A stretch of 64,000 bases of DNA from Chryseobacterium indicum (GTDB taxonomy: Bacteria; Bacteroidota; Bacteroidia; Flavobacteriales; Weeksellaceae), in assembly GCF_021504595.1 (NCBI RefSeq), contig NZ_JACSGT010000001.1:1984001-2048000 (forward strand), given 5' to 3'. Under the pieces are notes generated by a model. The model saw nothing but the letters and a program-made list of their open reading frames with translations, did not search any database and had not been told where the DNA came from. Below are positions 18,608-27,575 of the stretch, piece by piece (the first letter of the stretch is position 1; each line of letters begins with the position of its first letter). Made by a program: the position numbers and the translations under genes.

Positions 18608-18654
18608 TACTACTTGATTCTTTTTACTTTTACCTTGGCTCTTTACCTTGGTTC

Positions 18655-19545
18655 TTATTTAAAAGTATATCCTTGTTTTTCCAAGGCTTCTTTTAAAATT
18701 GCCATTCTTGCGAAAACACCGTTCTGCATTTGTTTGAAAACTCTTGAGCGTTCGCATTCTACCAAATCGTCATCAATTTCCACTCCTCTGTTAATGGGTG
18801 CAGGATGCATGATGATGGCTTCTTTTTTCATGGCTTTTTCTCTTTCTTTGGTCAAACCATATTTTTTATGGTATTCTGAAGCGGAGAAGCTCATTTTCGC
18901 ATCGTGCCTTTCGTGCTGGATTCTTAATAACATCAAAACATCTACGTCATGGATCATTTCATCGATATTCAGATAGGTTCCGTTGATTAAGGCGCCTTCA
19001 TCAAACCACTGTTCAGGTCCTGAGAAATATACTTTTGCGCCTAGTCTTCTTAAAGCTTCAGCGTTGGAGTTTGCCACTCTGCTATGTTTTACGTCTCCAA
19101 CGATTCCTACTTTTAATCCTTCAAATTTTCCAAACTCCTGATAGATCGTCATTAAATCAAGCATACATTGTGAAGGATGATTTCCGGTTCCGTCTCCTCC
19201 GTTAATCACCGGAATTTTTATATTTTTCAGTTCATCGAAATACCGGTCTTTCTTATCTCTGATTACGACAAGATTTACGCCCAGACTTTCTATGGTTTTA
19301 ACTGTATCGTAAAGACTTTCTCCTTTGTTTACCGAACTGTGGGATGCATCGAAAGGAACGACCTGCAACCCTAATTTTCTTTCAGCAATATCAAAACTTG
19401 TTTTTGTTCTTGTACTGTCTTCAAAGAAAAGATTGGAACAAAAAACTTCTCCATCAATTTTGGCAGTTTTTCCGTTCGCAAAAGCCAGAGCTTCTGTTAC
19501 TATACTGTTAATTCTTTCGTTGCTTAGTTCTGTGATCGTAAACAT
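18655..19545 (-). CDS. pyrB: Aspartate carbamoyltransferase catalytic subunit
   Basis: A 296-residue protein with the carbamoyl-phosphate binding motif STRTK in [13 protein letters not shown] (residues about 46-58), HPSQ (HPTQ in most homologues) and the L-aspartate loop [12 protein letters not shown]. It joins carbamoyl phosphate and aspartate in the first committed step of pyrimidine synthesis. No pyrI regulatory chain is nearby. It is the first gene of pyrB-carA-carB. Its leader carries a promoter-like element and an intrinsic-terminator hairpin just before the start codon, suggesting control by attenuation. Confidence 0.95.
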   Translation of the reverse strand: MFTITELSNERINSIVTEALAFANGKTAKIDGEVFCSNLFFEDSTRTKTSFDIAERKLGLQVVPFDASHSSVNKGESLYDTVKTIESLGVNLVVIRDKKDRYFDELKNIKIPVINGGDGTGNHPSQCMLDLMTIYQEFGKFEGLKVGIVGDVKHSRVANSNAEALRRLGAKVYFSGPEQWFDEGALINGTYLNIDEMIHDVDVLMLLRIQHERHDAKMSFSASEYHKKYGLTKEREKAMKKEAIIMHPAPINRGVEIDDDLVECERSRVFKQMQNGVFARMAILKEALEKQGYTFK

Positions 19546-19565
19546 ATTGTCTTTAAATTTTTTAC

Positions 19566-19595
19566 AAAAAAAAAGCGAAGAAAATATCTTCGCTT
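19566..19595 (-). promoter_or_regulatory. Leader terminator (candidate attenuator) before pyrB
   Basis: On the minus strand, AAGCGAAGA/TCTTCGCTT (9-bp perfect stem, 5-base loop) runs straight into a T-tract of seven or more. It ends 20 bases before the pyrB ATG and about 75 bases after a good promoter. A terminator at this position cannot serve an upstream gene because the neighbour egtB ends at 19891, beyond the promoter. Conditional termination of the pyr operon is the simplest reading. Confidence 0.65.
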
Positions 19596-19616
19596 AAAAT
19601 AAATAAATATCGTAAA

Positions 19617-19630
19617 GGGCGTCTACGCCC
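19617..19630. other. Short GC-rich hairpin in the pyrB leader
   Basis: GGGCG-TCTA-CGCCC lies in the leader 21 bases upstream of the candidate attenuator. It may be part of the switch, or a relic of the family B palindromes seen downstream of pyrB. Confidence 0.4.
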
Positions 19631-19671
19631 GGTAATTCTAATGATATAAATACTGTGTTATTCATTAGGTG

Positions 19672-19703
19672 CAAAGATATAACAATTCTGTAAACTGACA
19701 AAA
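19672..19703 (-). promoter_or_regulatory. Bacteroidota-type promoter of the pyr operon
   Basis: The minus strand shows an exact -7 box TATCTTTG (19672-19679) and an upstream TTTTG (19699-19703) 19 bases away, matching the TTG/TAnnTTTG pattern of this phylum. Transcription would start about 120 bases before pyrB. The 345-base gap 19546-19890 holds this promoter, the leader hairpins and about 180 bases in which nothing else was seen. Confidence 0.65.
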
Positions 19704-19890
19704 TGAAAATTAAATTTGTAGAGAAAATCCGTTACTTGTCAGCATCTAAATACAATAAATAGTAATGTTAAAATACCTTTACAAAGCGGATTAGCATAGT
19801 TTTCACCGTTCACCGTCAAGCATTTATTTTCAGAAGTAATTGTTTATTTTTTAGGGTTGATTTTCGATATGCTATAATCATCCGAAGAAA

Positions 19891-21072
19891 TTATTTTGCC
19901 AGCCTTATGCCCGTAAACTGCCACTGAAGCGGAGCCGGAAAGAAATTCCTGTATGTCTTCCGGCTGTGTTCTTTCGGTGTTGCCAATGAAGCACCTCTCA
20001 AAACCATCTGATTGACCATAAATTTCCCGTTATACTCTCCCACTGCTCCTTCTTCTTTTGCAAAGCCGGGATACGGAAGATAAGCACTTCCCGTCCATTC
20101 CCAACGTTTTCCCCAGTCAAATTTTCCGGAAGCAACTTCCCATTCCGCTTCTGTTGGCAAGCGCATTCCTTTCCATGAGGCAAAAGCAGAAGCTTCATAA
20201 AAGTTAATGTGACAAACGGCTTTATCGAGATCGATCTCTTTTAAACCATTCAAGGTGTAATGCATCCATTTACCTTCTATGAAATGCCAGTATAAGGGAG
20301 ATTTAGCATTATTTTGTTTTACCCAGTCCCAGCCTTCCGCATGCCAGTGCCTGAAATCTTCATATCCTCCGTCATTCATAAATTCAAGATATTCCGCATT
20401 GGTTACCAATCGGTTTGAGATTTGGAAATCATTGAGGTATACTTTATGTCTGTTTAATTCATTATCAAAACAAAATCCTTCTCCTTCAAAACCTATTTCA
20501 TAAATTCCTTCCTTAAAAGAAAGCATTTTAGAATTTTTCGGTTCTGATTTTTCTAACGGAAAATTTTTGTTGTAAGCGGGAAATAACGGATTGTGTCCGA
20601 GAATATATTTGATATCGGTTAATAACAATTCCTGATGCTGCTGTTCGTGGTTTAGACCTAATTCAAAGAGTTTTTGAAGATCATTGGATAAATCGTTATT
20701 TAAAAGAAAATTTTCCATCTGTTGATCGACATATTTCCGATACTGAAAAATATCGGCAACGGAAGGCCGGCTTAAATTTCCTCTGTCTGTCCGGATTACT
20801 CTTGCCCCAATTGTTTCGTAATAACTGTTGAAAACGAAATTGTATTGTGAATTAAAAACCTGATAACCATCAAGATTCGGGATCAAAATAAAAGTTTCGA
20901 AAAACCATGTCGTATGTCCTAAATGCCATTTTGGAGGACTTACATCTACAATAGGTTGAACTACAAAATCTTCCGTTTCAAGCGGTTCGCATATTTCAAC
21001 GGATCGCGCTCTGATTCTGCGGTAATTCTCAAGCAATTGCTTTTCTTTGAATAGTGTATTTTGTTCAATCAT
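19891..21072 (-). CDS. egtB: Ergothioneine biosynthesis sulfoxide synthase EgtB
   Basis: A 393-residue protein. The N-terminal DinB_2 domain supplies the three iron-binding histidines, predicted H53 (KWHLGHTTW), H142 and H146 (NHEQQHQE). The C-terminal domain (about 190-393) is of the formylglycine-generating-enzyme type, with GMRLPTEAEWE and a closing RKTYRNFFPAPLQWQFTGIR pattern. The family forms the C-S bond on trimethylhistidine (hercynine) using O2. It is 21 bases downstream of egtD. No egtA or egtC is present, so the sulfur donor may be free cysteine rather than gamma-glutamylcysteine; this is inference. Confidence 0.88.
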   Translation of the reverse strand: MIEQNTLFKEKQLLENYRRIRARSVEICEPLETEDFVVQPIVDVSPPKWHLGHTTWFFETFILIPNLDGYQVFNSQYNFVFNSYYETIGARVIRTDRGNLSRPSVADIFQYRKYVDQQMENFLLNNDLSNDLQKLFELGLNHEQQHQELLLTDIKYILGHNPLFPAYNKNFPLEKSEPKNSKMLSFKEGIYEIGFEGEGFCFDNELNRHKVYLNDFQISNRLVTNAEYLEFMNDGGYEDFRHWHAEGWDWVKQNNAKSPLYWHFIEGKWMHYTLNGLKEIDLDKAVCHINFYEASAFASWKGMRLPTEAEWEVASGKFDWGKRWEWTGSAYLPYPGFAKEEGAVGEYNGKFMVNQMVLRGASLATPKEHSRKTYRNFFPAPLQWQFTGIRLAK

Positions 21073-21093
21073 CGTTTTAGTTTTTAGTTCATA

Positions 21094-22080
21094 TTAAACT
21101 TTCCAGATTGCATCTACAAACCAGCCTTTGGTATCCGAAATCTGTTTTAGCGGCTTAAATCCGGTCTTTCTTGCCATTATATCTATTTCCTTTTCTGAGT
21201 ATTTATGGGAAATTTCCATATATACAGCTTCATCTGCTTTAAAACTGATTTCCTGATCATCAATATGTACCTTCTGATCTTCAAGACTAATCAGATAACT
21301 TCTGCATGCTCCCGAAAGCGGATCATAGGTCTGATAATGACTAAAATGATCTATATTAAAGTCTGCTTCCAATTCTTCATTGATTCTGGTTAAAAGATTG
21401 AGATTAAAAGATGAAGTTATCCCCGCTTTATCATTATAGGCAGCAAGAATGGTGTGGGGATTTTTCTTCAGATCAAAGCCAATAAGAAGAATATCATTTG
21501 GATTGAGTTTCGATTTTAATGCATTACAGAATTCATAGGCTTCTTCAATTTCCATATTTCCAATATTTCCACCTAAGAAAAGAATGACTTTTCTGCGGGA
21601 AGAAATTTCGTTGGCTTTATCGAGCATTTCAAAGTATTCTCCATTAAGACCTGTCATTTGAAGCTCCGGAATTTTTAAAGTAAGATTTTCATCCAAAACA
21701 GAAATAATATTTGCCGAAATATCAATCGGCATGTAGGTAAAATCCGCGTTTTGCGCTACAAGATATTCAAGCAGGTACGAGGATTTTGTAGCATCTCCGG
21801 CACCGAGTTCAACAAGGTCAAAAGGCTCATCGAATGCTCGGATTGCTTTTGCAATTTCATTCTTTTTTCTTGTAAAAATTTCAAGTTCGCAATCGGTGAG
21901 ATAATATTCCGGCATATTCATGATCTGCTGAAAAAGCTCATCTCCTTTTTTATCGTAGAAATATTTGGATAATAAATGTTTGGGCTCCTCATTCAGTCCG
22001 TTTAAAATTTCACTTTTAAATTTATGATGGGTATCGTAATCAGTCAATGAAGATGTTGCCGTAGTCGTATTTCGGTTCAT
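21094..22080 (-). CDS. egtD: L-histidine N-alpha-methyltransferase EgtD
   Basis: A 328-residue SAM-dependent methyltransferase of the EgtD family (DUF2260/Methyltransf_33). The SAM loop is VELGAGDATKS (90-100), after the family's KYFYDKKGDELFQQI start. It trimethylates histidine to hercynine, the substrate of EgtB. It is the first gene of the two-gene operon egtD-egtB and is transcribed away from the Lrp-like regulator, with 160 bases between the starts. Co-location with egtB makes the pathway assignment firm. Confidence 0.9.
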   Translation of the reverse strand: MNRNTTTATSSLTDYDTHHKFKSEILNGLNEEPKHLLSKYFYDKKGDELFQQIMNMPEYYLTDCELEIFTRKKNEIAKAIRAFDEPFDLVELGAGDATKSSYLLEYLVAQNADFTYMPIDISANIISVLDENLTLKIPELQMTGLNGEYFEMLDKANEISSRRKVILFLGGNIGNMEIEEAYEFCNALKSKLNPNDILLIGFDLKKNPHTILAAYNDKAGITSSFNLNLLTRINEELEADFNIDHFSHYQTYDPLSGACRSYLISLEDQKVHIDDQEISFKADEAVYMEISHKYSEKEIDIMARKTGFKPLKQISDTKGWFVDAIWKV

Positions 22081-22240
22081 ATTAATCTGGATTTCGTATG
22101 CAGATTACAGCAATTAGTCTGCCATTGAACAAAACAGATGTTAATATTCCGGCTGTATATCAAAAGGTTTTGGGTTTATAAAACAAAATTTTAGTTTTAA
22201 TTTTTATAAAATTGTATATTTACGATTCAAAATCGACTAT

Positions 22241-22702
22241 ATGGATTTAAAAGACAGGATGATTCTCAGTATTATTCAGGAAGATTCTACGCTTTCTGTG
22301 AAAGAAATTTCAGAAAAAATTGGTCTTACCTTTACTCCAACGTATGAACGCATTAAGCAACTGGAGAAAAACGGAATTATTGAGAAATATGTAGGTCTTT
22401 TAAACCGCGAAAAACTGGGCTTGAATATTGTCGTTTACTGCAATGTCCGTTTAAAAGAACAGTCTAAAAAAGTTCTGGAAACATTTGAGAAAAACATCAT
22501 GCAGCATGATGAAGTTCAGGAAATCATCAGTCTTTCCGGCGAATACGATTATATGCTGAAGATTATCGCAAAAGATATTAATTCTTATAATGATTTTACG
22601 GTGAATGTGATCTCAAACATCCCGAATATCGGGCAATATCACAGTTCTATCGTGTTGCACGAGGTGAAGAAGTCTACGAAGTTTAAGATTGATCTGGGTT
22701 AA
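22241..22702 (+). CDS. Lrp/AsnC-family transcriptional regulator
   Basis: A 153-residue protein with an N-terminal winged HTH (LSVKEISEKIGLTFTPTYERIK, about residues 16-35) and a C-terminal RAM ligand-binding domain (LSGEYDYMLKIIAKD). It is divergent from egtD-egtB and convergent with the arg operon end, so it could sense an amino acid and act on either. The target is not shown by the sequence. Confidence 0.88.
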   Translation: MDLKDRMILSIIQEDSTLSVKEISEKIGLTFTPTYERIKQLEKNGIIEKYVGLLNREKLGLNIVVYCNVRLKEQSKKVLETFEKNIMQHDEVQEIISLSGEYDYMLKIIAKDINSYNDFTVNVISNIPNIGQYHSSIVLHEVKKSTKFKIDLG

Positions 22703-22706
22703 ATTG

Positions 22707-22819
22707 AACCATTAAGATTTTAATTAAGAAATTAAGCTAATTTAAGATTTTGAAGCGAATTATATCAAAAATCCTATATCTCTTAATTTTTTTAACTCCT
22801 TAAATGAATCTTAATGGTT
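22707..22819. repeat. Inverted-repeat element between lrp and argH
   Basis: Perfect 13-bp arms AACCATTAAGATT (22707-22719) and AATCTTAATGGTT (22807-22819) enclose an A/T-rich core with TTAAGAAATTAAGCT. That core motif also appears at about 51061-51075. It lies between convergent stops and may also work as a terminator. Confidence 0.6.
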
Positions 22820-22828
22820 TAAAATAAT

Positions 22829-24133
22829 TCAACCCAATAATTTATTTTTCAGTTTATTAAACTGATACTCTATCTTATCCAAACACAAATTTCCGATACT
22901 TCCCTGATGCGTATGGTTTAAATTTCCAGTTTCAAAATCAAACGCATTATTTTCAATCTCCTGCCCTACTTTTACATAGGCATCACGGAATGAACTCCCG
23001 TTTTTAACTTCTTCATTGATTTTCTCTACACTAAAGAGATATTTATATTTTTCATCCTCCAAAATCCCGTCTTTCACGTTAATATTGGGTAATGTATAAT
23101 TTAAAATTTCCAGACATTCTTTTAGGGAATCAATCGCAGGAAAAAGGATTTCTTTCGTAAGCTGCATATCTCTGTGATAGCCTGAAGGAAGGTTATTCGT
23201 TAGTAAAATAAATTCATTTGGCAAAGACTGTATTCTGTTGCAGCGCGCACGAACCAATTCAAAAATATCCGGATTCTTCTTGTGAGGCATAATGCTGCTT
23301 CCTGTGGTAAATTCCTTCGGAAAGCTGATGAAATCAAAATTCTGGCTTAAATACAAACAAACATCGTAAGAAAATTTACCTAAAGTTCCCGCTAAAGTCG
23401 CCATTGCCATTGACAGCATTTTTTCCGACTTCCCACGCGTCATCTGAGCATATACCGAATTGTAATTCATCGACTGAAAGCCTAAATTATATGTCGTACT
23501 TTCACGGTCTATCGGGAAAGACGAACCATAACCCGCCGCAGAACCCAATGGATTTTTATTGATGATATTTTTAACTGAAAACAACATTTCAATATCATCT
23601 AACAACGCTTCTGCATAAGCTCCAAACCACAATCCGAATGAGGAAGGCATCGCAATCTGCAAATGGGTATAGCCAGGAAGCAACACATTTTTATGCTGTT
23701 CCGCCAATTTAATTAATATCTGAAAGAATTCGTCCGTTAATGCTGTAATTTCACGGATTTCATCTAATAAATATAATTTGATATCCAGTAAAACCTGATC
23801 GTTTCTGGATCGCGCCGTGTGAATTTTCTTTCCGGTATCGCCCAATTTTTCAATTAAAATCGATTCAATCTGGGAATGTATATCTTCCGCATTTTTATTG
23901 ATTTTAAATGTACTGTTTTCAATATCTTCTAAGATTTCCTTTAAAACAATCAACATTTGCTCAGATTCTTCAACAGAAATAATTCCCACTTCTGCTAACA
24001 TTTTGCAATGCGCCATTGAACCTTTAACATCGTATTTTGCCAAACGTTCATCAAAATCAAGATCTTTCCCAACTGTGAATGTATTGACTAATATATTGGT
24101 GGCGTTATTGTCTTTCTGCCATATTTTTTTCAT
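22829..24133 (-). CDS. argH: Argininosuccinate lyase
   Basis: A 434-residue fumarase/aspartase-superfamily enzyme. The mobile signature loop is GSSIMPHKKNP (278-288), with H157 in PGYTHLQ and TARSRNDQ at 107-113. It splits argininosuccinate to arginine and fumarate, the last step of the pathway. It is the last gene of the arg operon. The 426-base gap to argE (24134-24559) is filled by two repeats, so whether one transcript covers it is open. Confidence 0.96.
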   Translation of the reverse strand: MKKIWQKDNNATNILVNTFTVGKDLDFDERLAKYDVKGSMAHCKMLAEVGIISVEESEQMLIVLKEILEDIENSTFKINKNAEDIHSQIESILIEKLGDTGKKIHTARSRNDQVLLDIKLYLLDEIREITALTDEFFQILIKLAEQHKNVLLPGYTHLQIAMPSSFGLWFGAYAEALLDDIEMLFSVKNIINKNPLGSAAGYGSSFPIDRESTTYNLGFQSMNYNSVYAQMTRGKSEKMLSMAMATLAGTLGKFSYDVCLYLSQNFDFISFPKEFTTGSSIMPHKKNPDIFELVRARCNRIQSLPNEFILLTNNLPSGYHRDMQLTKEILFPAIDSLKECLEILNYTLPNINVKDGILEDEKYKYLFSVEKINEEVKNGSSFRDAYVKVGQEIENNAFDFETGNLNHTHQGSIGNLCLDKIEYQFNKLKNKLLG

Positions 24134-24212
24134 AATTTTTTTTTGATGGAAGATGAAAGCTGATAACGGATGTTTATAACCAACTTTTATATCTTCTTTT
24201 ATTAATTGATTT

Positions 24213-24290
24213 TGTCATTCCGACGAAGGATGAATCTCTTTTGAAAATATTAAAGATTCTTCTGCATACTTCTTAGCTTTGAGAATAACA
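24213..24290. repeat. GTCATTC-type inverted element, degenerate
   Basis: TGTCATTCCGACGAAGGATG at the left and a decayed mirror AGATTCTTC...GAGAATAACA at the right. It is the same type as 27576-27662 and 40250-40324. Confidence 0.5.
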
Positions 24291-24307
24291 AAACTGTTTT
24301 TTTTATT

Positions 24308-24513
24308 ATTTTCTTTTGTCTTAAAACAAAAGAAACAAAAATTCAAGACTGGAAACTCCGGCTAAAAATTTAAATTGAATCCTAAAATCCCCAAAACTTG
24401 CGCGAATTGAATATTTGTTGTTTGCTTCAAAATTAGTGTCGCGCTTCAAACAGTGGGAATTTTTTAACGGATTAAATTTCAATTTTCTTAACGCCTCCGA
24501 TTCCTAAGTCGTT
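24308..24513 (+). repeat. Family D structured repeat, copy D1 (argE-argH gap)
   Basis: About 205 bp. It opens with the hairpin TTCTTTTGT/ACAAAAGAA, then AAATTCAAGACTGGAAACT, CTTGCGCGAA pairing with a later TCGCGC, CTTCAAACAGTGGGAATTTT, CTTAACGC and CTAAGTCG. Copy D2 at 28874-29078 has the same blocks in the same order. Confidence 0.75.
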
Positions 24514-24559
24514 ACTTACAATTCTCCCATCATCCCTCTTCCAGCTTCCTACTTCCAAC

Positions 24560-25642
24560 CTATAAAACTTTCTCCAAAATTTTGATGTAAATTTCAATTC
24601 CTTCTGTGATTTCTTCAATGAAAATAAATTCATCAGCGGTGTGAGAACGGGTACTGTCACCGGGACCGAGCTTTACGGAGGTGCAGGGAATGATTGCCTG
24701 ATCCGATGATGTTGGGGAACCGTACGTTGTCCTCCCAATTTCCAAACCTGCTTTTACAAAAGGATGATCCATTTCAATTTTTGAAGAATTCAGCCTGAAA
24801 GATCTTGCGGTTAAAATGGATTTCATCTGAGACTGTATGATTTCAAATGCTTCTTTATTAGAATATTCATCCGTAACTCTTACATCCAAAGTGAAAGTAC
24901 AGGATTCCGGAACGACATTATGCTGAACTCCTGCGTGAATTCCTGACAAGGTAATTTTAACCTCACCCAAATACTCTGAAACCTTCGGAAATCTGAAATT
25001 CAGAATATTCTGCAAATCTTCCATACATTTTACAATCGAATTATCATTGTTCGGATGAGCGGCGTGAGAAGGAGTGCCTTTCATTTCACCGTCAATTACC
25101 AAAAGTCCTTTTTCAGCAATCGCCAGATTCATCTGCGTGGGTTCTCCTACAATGGCGAGTTCAATATTCGGTAATTGGGGGAAAAGCGCTTCAATACCGT
25201 CAAAACCTGAAATCTCCTCCTCTGCCGTCAAAGCTATAATTAAGTTATATTGTAAATTTTCTTTTTCATAAAAGTGTAAAAAAACCTGCGCCATAGAAAC
25301 CAATGAAGCTCCCGCATCATTACTTCCCAATCCGAATAATTTTCCGTCTTTTTCAATAGGAACAAACGGATCTAAAGTATACGCCTTGTTGGGTTTTACG
25401 GTATCGTGATGCGTATTCAGCAAAATAGATGGCTTGAAAACATCAAAATTTTTGTTTACAGCCCAAATATTATTTTTAAAACGTTTTGTCGGAATCTGAT
25501 GTTTTTTGAAAAAATTTTCAATTTCCACCGACGTGTTAAATTCGTCTTTGCTGAATGACGGAATCTCAATCAGCTTTTTTAATAATTCAACGGCATTATC
25601 CCGCAATTCTTCTTTGCTATAAACAGATTTCAGTTCCTGCAT
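24560..25642 (-). CDS. argE: M20 deacylase of arginine synthesis (acetyl- or succinylornithine deacylase)
   Basis: A 360-residue M20 zinc peptidase-family enzyme. Metal and catalytic residues are H78 and D80 (NTHHDTV), D109 (GSNDAG) and E141/E142 (TAEEEISG), followed by a dimerisation domain. In the arg operon it should free ornithine (or citrulline, given the ArgF' type) from its N-acyl group. Whether acetyl or succinyl cannot be told here. Its start overlaps the argB stop by 26 bases, indicating translational coupling. Confidence 0.88.
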   Translation of the reverse strand: MQELKSVYSKEELRDNAVELLKKLIEIPSFSKDEFNTSVEIENFFKKHQIPTKRFKNNIWAVNKNFDVFKPSILLNTHHDTVKPNKAYTLDPFVPIEKDGKLFGLGSNDAGASLVSMAQVFLHFYEKENLQYNLIIALTAEEEISGFDGIEALFPQLPNIELAIVGEPTQMNLAIAEKGLLVIDGEMKGTPSHAAHPNNDNSIVKCMEDLQNILNFRFPKVSEYLGEVKITLSGIHAGVQHNVVPESCTFTLDVRVTDEYSNKEAFEIIQSQMKSILTARSFRLNSSKIEMDHPFVKAGLEIGRTTYGSPTSSDQAIIPCTSVKLGPGDSTRSHTADEFIFIEEITEGIEIYIKILEKVL

Positions 25643-26411
25643 GATGGTTTTCTATATGGTTTTTTAGTTCGGTTTCTTTAATTAAGAATACTTTATTTAC
25701 GTTATTTTTTACTGCTCCCAAAGCGTTTTCCAGTTTGGGAAGAATTCCTTTATGAAGTTTTCCGTCCTCTTTTAGGGTTGAAAATTCTTCTTCGGAAATA
25801 TTTTTGATAACCGATTCCGGATTGTTTATATCTTCCAGAACACCTTCTTTATCAAAACAATACAACAATTCAACATCATATTTTACGGATAAAGCCTGTG
25901 CAATTACCGAAGCAATAGTATCTGCATTGGTATTGAAAAGATGTCCTTTTTTATCATGGGTAATTGCCGAAAATACAGGAACAAGTTCCAGTTTCAGCAA
26001 TTTTGAAATTAATTTTCTGTTCACACTTTTCTCTGTGATATCTCCCACAAATCCGAAATCTATTTCGGCGTGTTCTCTTTTTTTGGCTTTAATTAAATTC
26101 GCATCCGCTCCCGAAAAACCAATGGCTTTACACTTTTTCTGCTGAAGTTTTGCGACGATATTTTTATTGATTCCTCCCGCGTAAACCATTGCGACAATAT
26201 CCAACGTATCTTTATCGGTTATTCTCCTTCCGTTTACGAGCTTCTGTTCAATTCCGAGTTTATCGGCTAAAGTTGTTGCCAGTTTTCCTCCTCCATGTAC
26301 CAGAATTTTATTTTCCTGAATTTCTGCAAACTGCTCTAAAAACTGTTCTAACAATTCCTCGTCATCAATTAATGCTCCGCCAATTTTTATGATGTATAAC
26401 TTTTCTTTCAT
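25617..26411 (-). CDS. argB: Acetylglutamate kinase
   Basis: A 264-residue amino-acid-kinase fold enzyme: KIGGALIDD (9-17) and VHGGGK bind the phosphates, and the C-terminal part carries FSGADANLIKAKK and NADTIASVIA. It phosphorylates the N-acylated glutamate (acetyl in the classic pathway). It lies between argF' and argE and overlaps argE by 26 bases. The gap to argF' holds a 33-base palindromic hairpin (26428-26460). Confidence 0.93.
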   Translation of the reverse strand: MKEKLYIIKIGGALIDDEELLEQFLEQFAEIQENKILVHGGGKLATTLADKLGIEQKLVNGRRITDKDTLDIVAMVYAGGINKNIVAKLQQKKCKAIGFSGADANLIKAKKREHAEIDFGFVGDITEKSVNRKLISKLLKLELVPVFSAITHDKKGHLFNTNADTIASVIAQALSVKYDVELLYCFDKEGVLEDINNPESVIKNISEEEFSTLKEDGKLHKGILPKLENALGAVKNNVNKVFLIKETELKNHIENHHAGTEICL

Positions 26412-26427
26412 TACAAATCTTTTTTGG

Positions 26428-26460
26428 AAACCTCATAGGTTTTAAAAACCTATGAGGTTT
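26428..26460. repeat. 12-bp palindromic hairpin (AAACCTCATAGG)
   Basis: Arms AAACCTCATAGG/CCTATGAGGTTT with the same TTTTAAAAA-type loop as the copy at 13780-13812. One base differs in each arm, and the change keeps the pair (C-G to T-A). It lies between argF' and argB. Confidence 0.8.
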
Positions 26461-26466
26461 GATTTA

Positions 26467-27438
26467 TTAAGAATTCAATTCATCTAAAATTTCAGAAAAA
26501 ACAGCCTGTGCAGAGAAAATCCGGTTTTTTGCCTGCTGATAAATGATTGAATTTTCACCATCCATCACCTCATCGCTCAGTTCCACATTTCGACGAACCG
26601 GAAGGCAATGCATTACTTTTGCATGATTGGTATTTTTCAGTTTTTCGTTCGTCAGCATCCAATTTTCTTTTACTTCATGCATTTTAGCATAATCATCAAA
26701 AGACGACCAGTTTTTAACATAGATAAAATCGGCATCTTTCAATGCTTCTTCCTGATTATGAATAACTTTCACATTTTTTGTAAAATTTTTATCTAAATCA
26801 TACCCTTCAGGATTGGCAATGACAAAATCTACATCCATTTCCTGCATCCATTCTGCAAAGGAATTTCCCACCGCATGAGCAATCGGTTTGATGTGAGGCG
26901 CCCAGGTTAAAACCACTTTCGGTTTACTGTTTACACTGAGCTTGTCGAAGTGCCAGTTTTCGGTAATGGTGATGCAATCTGCCAGACTTTGCAAAGGATG
27001 ACGTGTCGCAGATTCAAGAGAAATAACCGGAACTTTTGCATGTTGCTCAAACTGGCTTAAAATGCTTTCGTTTACATCATCTTCCTTACTTTTCATTCCT
27101 GCAAAACAACGGACAGCAATAATATCGCAATATTGATTCAACACTTCGATTGCATCTTTGATATGTTCTACCGTATCTCCGTTCATCACTGCTCCGTCTT
27201 CGAATTCCAGATTCCATGCTTCCTGAGCAGCGTTTAAGGTTAAAATATTTAAGCCTAAATTCTGAGCCGCAATCTGACTGCTTAAACGGGTTCTCAAACT
27301 TGAATTTAAAAAGACAAGTCCTATTGTTTTTCCTTTTCCTTTTTCGGGTTCTGAAAGAGGATTTTCTTTAATTTGTAGAGCTTTTTTTATGATTTGCTGT
27401 AAGTTTTCAACATCGCTTACAGAGGTGAATTTTTTCAT
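26467..27438 (-). CDS. argF': N-acyl-L-ornithine carbamoyltransferase (ArgF' type)
   Basis: A 323-residue transcarbamylase with the carbamoyl-phosphate motif SLRTR (47-51) in place of the STRTR of ordinary ornithine transcarbamylase, plus HPLQSLADC and the closing MHCLPVRRNVELSDEVMD. This is the Bacteroidota/Xanthomonas branch that acts on N-acylornithine, making N-acylcitrulline before deacylation. In Bacteroides fragilis the enzyme uses succinylornithine, in Xanthomonas acetylornithine. I cannot decide which applies here. It is in the arg operon between argD and argB. Confidence 0.88.
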   Translation of the reverse strand: MKKFTSVSDVENLQQIIKKALQIKENPLSEPEKGKGKTIGLVFLNSSLRTRLSSQIAAQNLGLNILTLNAAQEAWNLEFEDGAVMNGDTVEHIKDAIEVLNQYCDIIAVRCFAGMKSKEDDVNESILSQFEQHAKVPVISLESATRHPLQSLADCITITENWHFDKLSVNSKPKVVLTWAPHIKPIAHAVGNSFAEWMQEMDVDFVIANPEGYDLDKNFTKNVKVIHNQEEALKDADFIYVKNWSSFDDYAKMHEVKENWMLTNEKLKNTNHAKVMHCLPVRRNVELSDEVMDGENSIIYQQAKNRIFSAQAVFSEILDELNS

Positions 27439-27575
27439 TCTAAATAAATTTTAAAGATTTTTTACCTTACATATTTAACTGAGTTTTTAACGCTAGGCTC
27501 GCGAAGTTTTTTTTATTTAACTTGAAAATATTTTCGTTCGCAAGGGCGTTCTACTCAGCTAATGATAGTTGTGTT

